DNA of 11,355 nt from Deltaproteobacteria bacterium (lineage in GTDB: Bacteria; Desulfobacterota; Desulfarculia; Desulfarculales; Desulfarculaceae). The first letter of the stretch is position 1. Each line of letters starts with the position of its first letter. The stretch lies in contig JAKAGJ010000016.1 of assembly GCA_021815655.1 (NCBI GenBank), positions 1 to 11,355 of the forward strand, in the 5' to 3' direction. The position numbers were made by a program, and so were the translations under genes. This document shows positions 6,194 through 11,355 of this stretch, in pieces. The notes under the pieces were generated by a model, which worked only from the letters and a program-made list of their open reading frames with translations, made no database searches and had not been told where the DNA came from.

Positions 6194-6982
6194 CTAGGGG
6201 GCCAGGCGGGCGGCCAGCACCAGGTTCCAGCCCAGGCGGTTGAAGGGCGGGATATGGCCGGCCAGGAGGTCGATCCATTTCAGGCCGGGCAGGATGATCT
6301 TGAGCCTGAGCAGGAAGACCCAGGAGAGGATGTCGTAGGGCACCAGGTAGACGCTGCGCCACTTGTCCACCCTATAGCCGGCGTTCTCCAGCAGGGTCCG
6401 CAGGCTCCCCGCGGTGTAGAAACGCAGGTGGGTGGTGTCCCAGCCGCACCAGTCGGGGTTGTTCAGGCGGTACTTGTTGTAGGAGCCTTCTATGAGATAG
6501 GTGAGCGAGCGGCTGTTCTGGGTGGAGAGCAGCAAGAGGCCGCCCGGCTTCTGGCACTGGGCGAGCTGCTTGATGAAGGTCTGGTCGTCGGGGATGTGTT
6601 CCACGATGTCCTTGGCGATGATGATGTCGAAGCGCTGTCGCAGGACCTCCTCGGGGATGCGGTCGCTGTGCACGGCGCTGACCCGCTCCTCCACCCCCTC
6701 GCGGCGGGCGAAGTGGCGGGCGGTGTTCAGGGCCGAGGCCTCGGCGTCCAACAGGGTGACGCGGGCGCCCTTCCTGGCGCAGGTCACGGTCATCATGCCC
6801 GCGCCGCCGCCCACGTCCATCACCGTCTTGCCGGTGAGGTCGGCGGGCAACAACCGCTCATAGATGCGCAGCTTCACCTCGTTGAAGGGGTCCTCGTAGA
6901 GCTTCAGGTACTTCCGCAGGGCGCTGCCGGCTTCCCCGTCCCTGGCCCAGTGGTCCTCGGGGTAGCGTTTGCGTTCGGTCAT
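6194..6982 (-). CDS. Class I SAM-dependent methyltransferase (UbiG-like)
   Basis: A 262-residue protein with the Rossmann methyltransferase motifs in order: motif I VMDVGGGAG (54-62), the acidic residue ending strand 2 (LLDAE, 77-81, D79 for the ribose), FDIIIAKDIVEHI (118-130) and KPGGLLLLS (145-153). The stretch around LNNPDWCGWDTTHLRFYT (173-190) is typical of UbiG/Methyltransf_11-type enzymes that act on small or lipid-linked substrates. The C-terminal third (212-245) is unusually hydrophobic, hinting at membrane contact. The substrate cannot be told. The ATG at 6980-6982 is preceded by GGAGG (10-base spacing). It is on the same strand as the next gene upstream (ends 7091) but 108 bases apart, so it may have its own promoter; none is clear. 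Confidence 0.88.
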   Translation of the reverse strand: MTERKRYPEDHWARDGEAGSALRKYLKLYEDPFNEVKLRIYERLLPADLTGKTVMDVGGGAGMMTVTCARKGARVTLLDAEASALNTARHFARREGVEERVSAVHSDRIPEEVLRQRFDIIIAKDIVEHIPDDQTFIKQLAQCQKPGGLLLLSTQNSRSLTYLIEGSYNKYRLNNPDWCGWDTTHLRFYTAGSLRTLLENAGYRVDKWRSVYLVPYDILSWVFLLRLKIILPGLKWIDLLAGHIPPFNRLGWNLVLAARLAP

Positions 6983-7090
6983 GGCGGGGCGTCCTCCAAG
7001 CTGGCACCGGCGGCGACCGGCATGGCAGGGGCGTGATGGTGCTAGACTGCTAGGGTCGCGGTGCGGCGGGGTGTCCGGCGGCCAGGCCCC

Positions 7091-7318
7091 CTAGGCCTCC
7101 TGGTCCAACTTGTCCTTTATCTCGCTCACCACCAAGTCGTAGCTGTCACCCTCCAAACCATAATCCACGGCCTTGGCCAGGGTGTGGAAGATCAGGTAGC
7201 TCAGGGGCACCTTTTGCTTCTGGGCGGTCTCCATGAGCTTCCACCACAGGCGGATGGGCAGCCCTCTGAACTGGATGGTGAGGCGGGAGTCTGGCGAGGG
7301 CGGGTCGATGGGATTCAT
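7091..7318 (-). CDS. Small protein, possible ribbon-helix-helix regulator
   Basis: A 75-residue protein. Residues 12-20 (RLTIQFRGLP) look like a single beta strand, followed by helix 21-35 (IRLWWKLMETAQKQK), a short turn with VPLS (37-40), and helix 41-54. That order and length fit a MetJ/Arc-type ribbon-helix-helix DNA-binding fold, which works as a dimer. The C-terminal GDSYDLVVSEIKDKLDQEA is an acidic helix. I do not recognise a named family. The stop of the HD-GYP gene lies 24 bases upstream on the same strand, with GGTGA as a modest ribosome site, so the two are probably one operon and the small protein may regulate or be coupled to the c-di-GMP enzyme. The fold is inference from pattern only. 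Confidence 0.6.
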   Translation of the reverse strand: MNPIDPPSPDSRLTIQFRGLPIRLWWKLMETAQKQKVPLSYLIFHTLAKAVDYGLEGDSYDLVVSEIKDKLDQEA

Positions 7319-7342
7319 GCGGTCACCCCTGTGTGGCTTGAT

Positions 7343-8311
7343 TCATGATGCCAAACTATGCGCGAAATGCCGGAACACGTCCAGGCTGAATTTTTGTTCA
7401 TCCGCCTCCTTCTTGAGCAGGGATAGGGACTCCAGGGGAGGCAGGTGCTTGCGCCCGCCGGAGTTGTTGCGGGTCAGCAGTTCGTAGGAGTCGGCCAGGC
7501 CCACCACCTGTCCTGCCTCGCTCACCTCCCTGATGCCCTTGGGATAGCCCGAGCCGTCCAGGCGCTCGTGGTGCTGGGCGGCGGCGTCCAACACCGGCTG
7601 GGGGATGCCGGCGCCCTGGCGCAGGATCTTTTGTCCCTCCAGGGGGTGCAGCTTGTAGCGGCTGAACTCGTGCTGGCGCAGGGAGCGGGCGGGCATGCGC
7701 AGGTGCTCGTCCAGCTTGGTCTTGCCCACATCATGCAGCAGGCCGGCCAGGCAGTAGTCCACCACCCTGGGCTTGGCGTGGCCCATGCGCAGGGCGCAGC
7801 CAGCCACCAAAGCCATGACGTTGACGCTATGCTCCGTCAGGTCGTAACCCTCGCTGGCCACCAGCAGGAAGGCCCGCAGCAGATGGGGGGCCAGTGAGTA
7901 TTCCTCTACGAAGGTCTCGACCATGCCCTGGAATCCCATCAGGGTGGAGAGCCGGGGCTCCAGAAAGGCCTCCTCCACCAGGCTGGTGAAGGCCTGCTTG
8001 ATGGTGGCCTGGTCGCCCTGCTTGACCATGTCTCGGAACATGCCGTCCAGCATGGCCCGCTGGATGTCGCTCACCGCCGCCTCGTGGTCCTGGCGGTGCA
8101 GATAGAGGCGCCTGGGCTGGTCCTGGGGGGCGATGCCCAGTTCATCCAGGGTCTGGCCCGAGGCCTTGAAGCGCACGAAGCCGCCGCCCACCACCTGCAG
8201 ATGGAGGGGGGCCTGACGCATCAGGCGGGCATCCTGGGGGGTTACCTCCAGGTAGTCCGGGTTGCTGGCGTGAATGGGGAAGCGGGAGTGGTGCGCGTGC
8301 CGATAGCTCAT
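7343..8311 (-). CDS. HD-GYP domain cyclic-di-GMP phosphodiesterase
   Basis: A 322-residue protein with a complete HD-GYP core: H161 (LTEHSVNV), HD pair H193-D194 in LLHDVGKTK (191-199), H222 in KLHPLEG, the H247-H248 pair leading into HHERLDGSGYPKG (247-259), and D274 in GLADSYELLT. These are the metal ligands and the GYP motif of enzymes that hydrolyse cyclic di-GMP to pGpG or GMP, so activity is likely. There is no response-regulator receiver, signal peptide or membrane segment. Instead, residues 1-75 form an unrecognised N-terminal domain (strand-rich VVGGGFVRFKASG, 40-52) followed by a long helical linker (76-150), which could carry the input. Cytoplasmic. It heads a likely two-gene operon and has a TTGACA promoter about 40 bases upstream. 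Confidence 0.92.
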   Translation of the reverse strand: MSYRHAHHSRFPIHASNPDYLEVTPQDARLMRQAPLHLQVVGGGFVRFKASGQTLDELGIAPQDQPRRLYLHRQDHEAAVSDIQRAMLDGMFRDMVKQGDQATIKQAFTSLVEEAFLEPRLSTLMGFQGMVETFVEEYSLAPHLLRAFLLVASEGYDLTEHSVNVMALVAGCALRMGHAKPRVVDYCLAGLLHDVGKTKLDEHLRMPARSLRQHEFSRYKLHPLEGQKILRQGAGIPQPVLDAAAQHHERLDGSGYPKGIREVSEAGQVVGLADSYELLTRNNSGGRKHLPPLESLSLLKKEADEQKFSLDVFRHFAHSLAS

Positions 8312-8356
8312 GGGTGGCCCCGGAGAAGGTGCTGGTGAAGGGTGCTTCCCCTAATG

Positions 8357-8385
8357 TTGTTAGCGGTCCGGGCGATCCATGTCAA
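8357..8385 (-). promoter_or_regulatory. Probable promoter of the HD-GYP operon
   Basis: On the minus strand a perfect TTGACA (8380-8385) is followed after 17 bases by TAACAA (8357-8362, 3 of 6). Transcription would start near 8350, leaving a leader of about 40 bases. The weak -10 suggests low basal strength or need of an activator. Confidence 0.5.
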
Positions 8386-8446
8386 GGGGTTGTCATGCCA
8401 AGAAAAATCCCTATGGATGGCCTTGGCGAATTGCCCCCCCAAACCA

Positions 8447-8491
8447 CGGGGCGGCCCTCGGACCGCCCCGCCAGGGCCCCGCGACCGGGGC
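8447..8491 (-). terminator. Hairpin pair after the zinc-ribbon gene
   Basis: Two stems follow the stop at 8500 on the minus strand: GCCCCG/CGGGGC (8476-8491, 4-base loop), then an 8-pair stem CGGGGCGG/CCGCCCCG (8447-8470, 8-base loop). The second is followed on the minus strand by TGGTTT, a poor T-run. Probably a weak or factor-aided terminator. Confidence 0.4.
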
Positions 8492-8499
8492 GCGAGGCC

Positions 8500-8835
8500 C
8501 TACAGGGCCACCACCTTCAGATCCTGGCCACAGGAGCCGCAGCGGTCGCTGTAGGTCTTGTGCTGGTAGCCGCACTGGGGGCAGGCCAGGCTCACCGGTT
8601 GGTCCACCAGGGATATCTTGATGGCGGTCTTGTCCATCACCCGCACCATTCCCTTGGGCTTGGTGGACTTGACGTCCAAAAGCAGGTTTTGGAAGTAGAT
8701 GCGGTCCTGGGGCTGGATCATCCGTCCACGCAGGGCGCTCACCAGGTTCTGCCCCTGCTCGCGCAGCACGGGCACGTCCTGGGCGTAAACCTGCAACTCC
8801 ACCTTCTTGCCGGGCGTGACGTCGTTCATGGCCAT
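8500..8835 (-). CDS. Small protein: Cdc48 N-domain-like segment plus C-terminal zinc ribbon
   Basis: A 111-residue protein, not a named family to me. The C terminus has CPQC (85-88) and CGSC (99-102), a four-cysteine zinc ribbon. Residues about 31-76 (LVSALRGRMIQPQDRI ... KGMVRVMDKTAIKIS) resemble the second sub-domain of the substrate-binding N domain of archaeal Cdc48/VAT ATPases, where a pattern L-x-GR-x-(V/I)-x-x-x-D-x-I, then (V/T)-x-S-T-x-P-x-G-x-V-x-V, then T-x-I-x-I is usual. Here the ATPase modules are absent. The likely role is protein or nucleic-acid binding in the cytoplasm; no activity can be claimed. The start at 8833-8835 follows AGGAAAGGATAGGG; an in-frame ATG two codons later (8827-8829) is possible. 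A GGGGG-TGAG-CCCCC hairpin (8853-8866) sits just before the ribosome site. Confidence 0.75.
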   Translation of the reverse strand: MAMNDVTPGKKVELQVYAQDVPVLREQGQNLVSALRGRMIQPQDRIYFQNLLLDVKSTKPKGMVRVMDKTAIKISLVDQPVSLACPQCGYQHKTYSDRCGSCGQDLKVVAL

Positions 8836-9258
8836 GGTCCCTATCCTTTCCTGGGGGTGAGCCCCCCTGGGGCGGACGCGGAACTGGCTCTGGCCAGGGC
8901 AGGGCGGTGGCCAGCGCCTGCCGGGGCGGGTTTCTCCGTCCCTGATGGCGGGAGGGGACGCGGGCCTGCGCGTCGTGGTGTTGGATTAATGGTCCGGCGG
9001 CAGAGGGACGCGGGCGGTCTGGCCAGCGGTCGCGGGGGCCTGTGCGGCAGGCTGCAACACTCGTTCATCGCCTGGTCAACGCTGGGCCTCTTCCGGTTTG
9101 GTACGGCGTCGCTTGCCCTGTGGGGCCGTCGCCTCTCCCCCATCGGGGCCCGCCCTTTCCCGGGCCGCCCAAGGGGCTTGGTACCTTTCCTGTGTTTAAT
9201 TTGAGCACAAGCATCGGTCTGGGCGCAAGGCCGTTCCCTTGGGGCGTTGGGCCGGGCC
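8836..9258. other. 423-base stretch without a convincing gene
   Basis: It separates two minus-strand genes. A minus-strand frame at 8841-9143 exists but is Pro/Arg/Ala-rich without family pattern. The promoter of the zinc-ribbon gene should lie here; TTGACC (minus strand, near 9075-9080) is a -35 candidate without a good -10. No clear terminator follows the gene that ends at 9259; the local AT-rich patch 9190-9215 has no hairpin with a T-run. Confidence 0.4.
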
Positions 9259-9609
9259 TCAGACGCCCAACTCGGCGCGCAGCCAGTCGCGGATGGCCTG
9301 GTCCAGGGCGATCTGCCCCCGGGGCATCTGCTCGCCCTCGGCCCGCGCGGCCAGGGCCGCCCTCAGATCCGCCGGCACGGGCGCCTCGGCGATCTCCTCG
9401 GAATCCTTGATGGCGCGCCGCACCAGGAGCACCTTGGCCTGGCCGCGCCAGACCGACAGATAGAAGAAGTAGACCTGGGGCAGCGAGCGCGCCCGCCAGC
9501 CCTCCCGCCCCTTGAGCTGATATGACTCGAATGCCTCCTGGGGCGTCATCTGCCAGTCTATGGCCGCGATGATGTCGCGCCGGCCGCGCAGTTCATCCCA
9601 TGTCAGCAT
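9259..9609 (-). CDS. Conserved small hypothetical protein
   Basis: A 116-residue cytoplasmic protein when started at the ATG at 9607-9609, which has AGGAG (9615-9619) five bases away; a start at 9714 would add 35 unconserved residues. The opening MLTWDELRGRRDIIAAIDW (1-19) then MTPQEAFESYQLKG (21-34) is a pattern I recall from short uncharacterised proteins of sulfate-reducing deltaproteobacteria (TW-(D/E)-EL-x-x-RRD, AIDW-x-MTPEEA). A strand-rich middle follows (LPQVYFFYLSVWRGQAKVLLVRR, about 43-65) and an acidic/proline segment, ending in a helix IALDQAIRDWLRAELGV. I cannot name a function. It seems to be transcribed alone from the 9610-10046 gap. Confidence 0.75.
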   Translation of the reverse strand: MLTWDELRGRRDIIAAIDWQMTPQEAFESYQLKGREGWRARSLPQVYFFYLSVWRGQAKVLLVRRAIKDSEEIAEAPVPADLRAALAARAEGEQMPRGQIALDQAIRDWLRAELGV

Positions 9610-9766
9610 GACCACTCCTGATTTCTGGCCTGGCGGCGTGATGGCCGGGCCGGTGGGCCTCTGGGACGCCCTCGACCTTGCAAAATGCGTCCCCTCAAAA
9701 GGGCCTGTTTGCACGCTGCAAGCCGTTGGGCGCGGCCTTGGGGCCCCCTCGTGGGGGACGGCGATT

Positions 9767-9780
9767 AATATCCCGATATT
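9767..9780. promoter_or_regulatory. AT-rich inverted repeat, possible operator or enhancer site
   Basis: AATATC-CC-GATATT is a perfect 6-base inverted repeat around two bases, in an AT island inside GC-rich DNA. It lies about 90 bases before the transcription start expected from the sigma-54 promoter at 9838, the range used by enhancer-binding activators, and 158 bases before the start codon of the minus-strand gene at 9609. Which gene it serves is unknown. Confidence 0.4.
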
Positions 9781-9837
9781 CCGCGACTAATGGTACAGGC
9801 CCCCGCCCGGGTTTGGCAAGCGGGGTCCGAATACGTC

Positions 9838-9854
9838 TGGCACGGGAATCGCAT
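9838..9854 (+). promoter_or_regulatory. Sigma-54 (RpoN) -24/-12 promoter, plus strand
   Basis: CTGGCACGGGAATCGCAT matches the consensus YTGGCACGrNNNTTGCW: the -24 box TGGCACG (9838-9844) is perfect and the -12 box is TCGCA (9849-9853, one mismatch to TTGCA), with the invariant GG-N10-GC spacing. A start near 9864 is expected. No plus-strand gene lies downstream in the window, so it would drive a small RNA or an antisense transcript to the glycosyltransferase-LptC gene, or is not used. Confidence 0.55.
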
Positions 9855-9899
9855 TATGGGTGGTCGGGGTCATTACAGGCTGGCCCCAGCTTCCCTCAA

Positions 9900-9943
9900 C
9901 TCGGCCCGCCTCCCAGCTCCCCCATGGCTGGAGGCGGGCCGAG
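9900..9943. repeat. Large inverted repeat / hairpin
   Basis: CTCGGCCCGCCTCC (9900-9913) is the exact reverse complement of 9930-9943, a 14-pair stem that continues with AGC/GCT (9915-9917, 9927-9929) past one bulged C, closing a 9-base loop. No T-run follows on either strand, so it is not a standard terminator. It would fold about 36 bases into a transcript from the sigma-54 promoter. Confidence 0.75.
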
Positions 9944-9986
9944 AACCTTTGGGGCGGTTGGCCGCGCGCGCCAGACGCCAGCCCCT

Positions 9987-10018
9987 AAAAGCGGCGGGAC
10001 GGCCCGCAGGCCGTCCCG
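9987..10018 (-). terminator. Terminator of the glycosyltransferase-LptC gene
   Basis: On the minus strand a perfect 10-pair stem CGGGACGGCC/GGCCGTCCCG (10009-10018 with 9995-10004), a 4-base loop, then CCGC and TTTT (A run 9987-9990), starting 28 bases after the stop. The T-run is short and offset, but strength of the stem and position support the call. Confidence 0.7.
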
Positions 10019-10046
10019 TCTGGCATGGCGCTGGACGCCGGCCGGC

Positions 10047-11355
10047 CTAGGAGCCCATGGTGGTGAGCTGGTCCAGGCCGCGCAGGGCGGAGATGCGCGA
10101 GGTCACGGACTTCTTGAAGACCGCGCGGTTTTTGGCCACGTCCAGCAGGATGCCCCGGCCATGCACCCTGAACTCCGGCCCGCTCAGGGTGACCTCGTCG
10201 TCGGTGTCGGCGGTCAGGTCCTCCTCGGAATAGTACAGGGAGTTGGTGGCCAGTTGCATGCCTTGGCTGGTGGTGCCGCGCACGTTACCCAAGAGGGTCA
10301 TGGAGTGGTCGCTGGGGTCATACTCGCCCTGGTCGCTGCGCAGGCGGATCTCGCCGCCGTCCTTGGTGAAAAAGACCAGGCTCACGCCCTGGAGGTCGAT
10401 GACGCCGTTGTCCTGGTCAAAGACCGAGTTGGCCGCGGTGATGGACCAGCGGCGCTGGCCGTTCTGCACGTGGGTGTAGGCCATGCCTCCCTGCTTTTGG
10501 GCCACGGCGGCCAGGTTGAGGCTGGGGGGCTGGGCGTGGGCCACGGTGAAGGTCAGCGGCTTGGAGGGCGGCTGGCTCATCCACAGGGAGACGCCGGAAC
10601 CCAGGATCAGGGCCGCCAGGCCGGCGCTGGCATATACCGGGGCCAGGCGGGCCAAGCGGGCGCGGGCCGGGACGCCGCCCTCGGGTATCTGGCGGGTCAG
10701 CCAACCGGATTTGTGCACCGTGGCGATGGCGTAGACCGGAATCCAGGCCAGGGCCACCACGTAGAAGACGCTGTAGGGTATGGCCCAGAGGCATTGCGGG
10801 CTGCGGTGGCGCAGCAGATAGACGGTCATGGGTATGAGCCCCACCACGACCGCGCCCACCAGGGTGTAGAGGGCCACCACCGGCGGCAGGGTGAGCAGGG
10901 AGAGCATGCCCGTGACCATCAGCACCTGGGCGAAGGTCATGTCCAGCCAGCTCAGGACCAGATTGACGCGGGCGCCCAGGGCCGGGGTGTCGCGGAACTT
11001 GCGGAACAGGAACCCGTTCATCATCAAGGACTCGCGGATGTCGCTGCGCGCCCAGCGAAGGAGCATGCGCACCAGGCCCTTGTAGCGGGTGGGCACGTTG
11101 GTGAAGACCATGGCGTTGCTCTGGAAGAGCACGTGCAGGCCCTGCTGGAGGATCAGGTTGGTTAGGTAGCGGTCCTCGCCGATGCAGTAGGGGCGACCCA
11201 GGAAGGTCTCGCCCAGCCACTGGTCCAGGACGGGCATCACCGCGTCGCGGCGGTAGGCCGACAGGGCGCCTGGGGTGCACATCACGGTGTTGACCCGGCT
11301 GTGGCTGGCGCGCAGGAAGTCGAAGCCGAAGGTGAAGGCCACCTCCAGCATGCGC
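10047..11355 (-). CDS. Processive GT2 glycosyltransferase (NodC/hyaluronan synthase-like) fused to LptC-like domain, 5' partial
   Basis: The frame is open to the right edge, so the N terminus and the DxD-bearing first part of the catalytic domain are missing. Numbering is from the ATG at 11351 (434 residues), which is probably internal. Residues 24-65 hold CTPGALSAYRRD (25-36) and GEDRYLTNLIL (58-68), the acceptor/base region; MLLRWARSDIRE (96-107) corresponds to the QxxRW helix of NodC and hyaluronan synthase. Membrane segments follow at about 131-154, 155-179 and 187-211. After a basic link comes one more segment (239-258), then a periplasmic domain, 290-420, with the LptC pattern: RWSITAANSVFD, DLQGVSLVFF, LRSDQGEYDP, MTLLGNVRGT, LATNSLYYSEEDLTADT, VTLSGPEFRVHGRGILLD. 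LptC bridges LPS from the LptBFG transporter to LptA. The join suggests that polymer or lipid-glycan synthesis is tied to envelope export. Single uninterrupted frame. Confidence 0.85.
   Translation of the reverse strand, partial: RMLEVAFTFGFDFLRASHSRVNTVMCTPGALSAYRRDAVMPVLDQWLGETFLGRPYCIGEDRYLTNLILQQGLHVLFQSNAMVFTNVPTRYKGLVRMLLRWARSDIRESLMMNGFLFRKFRDTPALGARVNLVLSWLDMTFAQVLMVTGMLSLLTLPPVVALYTLVGAVVVGLIPMTVYLLRHRSPQCLWAIPYSVFYVVALAWIPVYAIATVHKSGWLTRQIPEGGVPARARLARLAPVYASAGLAALILGSGVSLWMSQPPSKPLTFTVAHAQPPSLNLAAVAQKQGGMAYTHVQNGQRRWSITAANSVFDQDNGVIDLQGVSLVFFTKDGGEIRLRSDQGEYDPSDHSMTLLGNVRGTTSQGMQLATNSLYYSEEDLTADTDDEVTLSGPEFRVHGRGILLDVAKNRAVFKKSVTSRISALRGLDQLTTMGS

Noticed and set aside
6552..6568. 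TGGCACT with GG-N10-GC on the plus strand, sigma-54-like
   Set aside because: The -12 box (GAGCT) is poor and the site lies inside the methyltransferase coding region with no plus-strand gene behind it.
6041..7036. Plus-strand open frame of 331 residues over the methyltransferase
   Set aside because: Begins inside tmRNA and runs antisense to a methyltransferase with intact SAM motifs; low-complexity mirror frame.
8380..8398. TTGGCATGACAACCCCTTGA upstream of the HD-GYP gene as a sigma-54 site
   Set aside because: The spacing between GG and the following TTG is about four bases too long; the TTGACA-N17 reading as a sigma-70-type promoter is better.
8841..9143. Minus-strand open frame of 100 residues just upstream of the zinc-ribbon gene
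   Set aside because: Composition is dominated by Pro, Arg and Ala with no repeatable secondary-structure pattern, no good ribosome site, and no family resemblance; typical chance frame in GC-rich DNA.
9678..11165. Long plus-strand open frame (495 residues) antisense to the glycosyltransferase-LptC gene
   Set aside because: It is the complement of a gene with clear motifs on the other strand; its Gly/His/Gln/Val-rich sequence is the usual mirror of a GC-rich coding frame.
1..11355. CRISPR array, insertion sequence, integrase or attachment site
   Set aside because: No evenly spaced repeats, no transposase or recombinase motifs, and no direct repeat of the tmRNA 3' end that would mark an integrated element within the window.

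Overview
The window is very GC-rich, densely coded DNA from a Gram-negative bacterium. An LptC-type lipopolysaccharide-export domain, an HD-GYP cyclic-di-GMP enzyme and a one-piece tmRNA with the tag ADDYAYAVAA point to the proteobacterial side. The gene mix and the look of several small conserved proteins suggest a Desulfobacterota (former Deltaproteobacteria) relative. That placement is inference; no taxonomic marker other than the tmRNA is present.

Layout. Positions 1-2345 (+): the tail of a probable family-2 glycosyltransferase, a polytopic UPF0104/LPG-synthase-like flippase, an unrecognised 88-residue protein, and an alpha/beta hydrolase with an odd start region. Positions 2346-2652: a GC-rich gap with diverged direct repeats, then a strong minus-strand terminator. 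Positions 2678-5008 (-): a nitronate monooxygenase-type flavoenzyme and a DUF2461 protein, separated by a 477-base stretch in which I see no gene. Positions 5084-6154 (+): a conserved SRPBCC-like protein, then ssrA (tmRNA) with its own promoter and terminator. Positions 6194-8311 (-): a SAM methyltransferase, a small ribbon-helix-helix-like protein and an HD-GYP protein; the last two look like an operon behind a TTGACA promoter. Positions 8500-9609 (-): a small protein with a Cdc48 N-domain-like segment plus a zinc ribbon, and a 116-residue conserved hypothetical. Positions 9610-10046: a 437-base gap with a near-perfect sigma-54 promoter on the plus strand, an inverted repeat upstream of it and a large hairpin downstream. 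Positions 10047-11355 (-): the C-terminal part of a NodC/hyaluronan-synthase-like glycosyltransferase fused in one frame to an LptC-like periplasmic domain.

How it fits together: the two ends deal with envelope glycoconjugates (a lipid-linked glycosyltransferase with its flippase-like partner; a processive glycosyltransferase joined to an LPS-bridge domain). The centre holds translation quality control (tmRNA), c-di-GMP signalling and unrelated enzymes. Most intergenic spacings are large and strands alternate, so most genes are probably transcribed alone or in pairs. The two most interesting items are the glycosyltransferase-LptC fusion and the orphan sigma-54 promoter that reads into DNA with no plus-strand gene.
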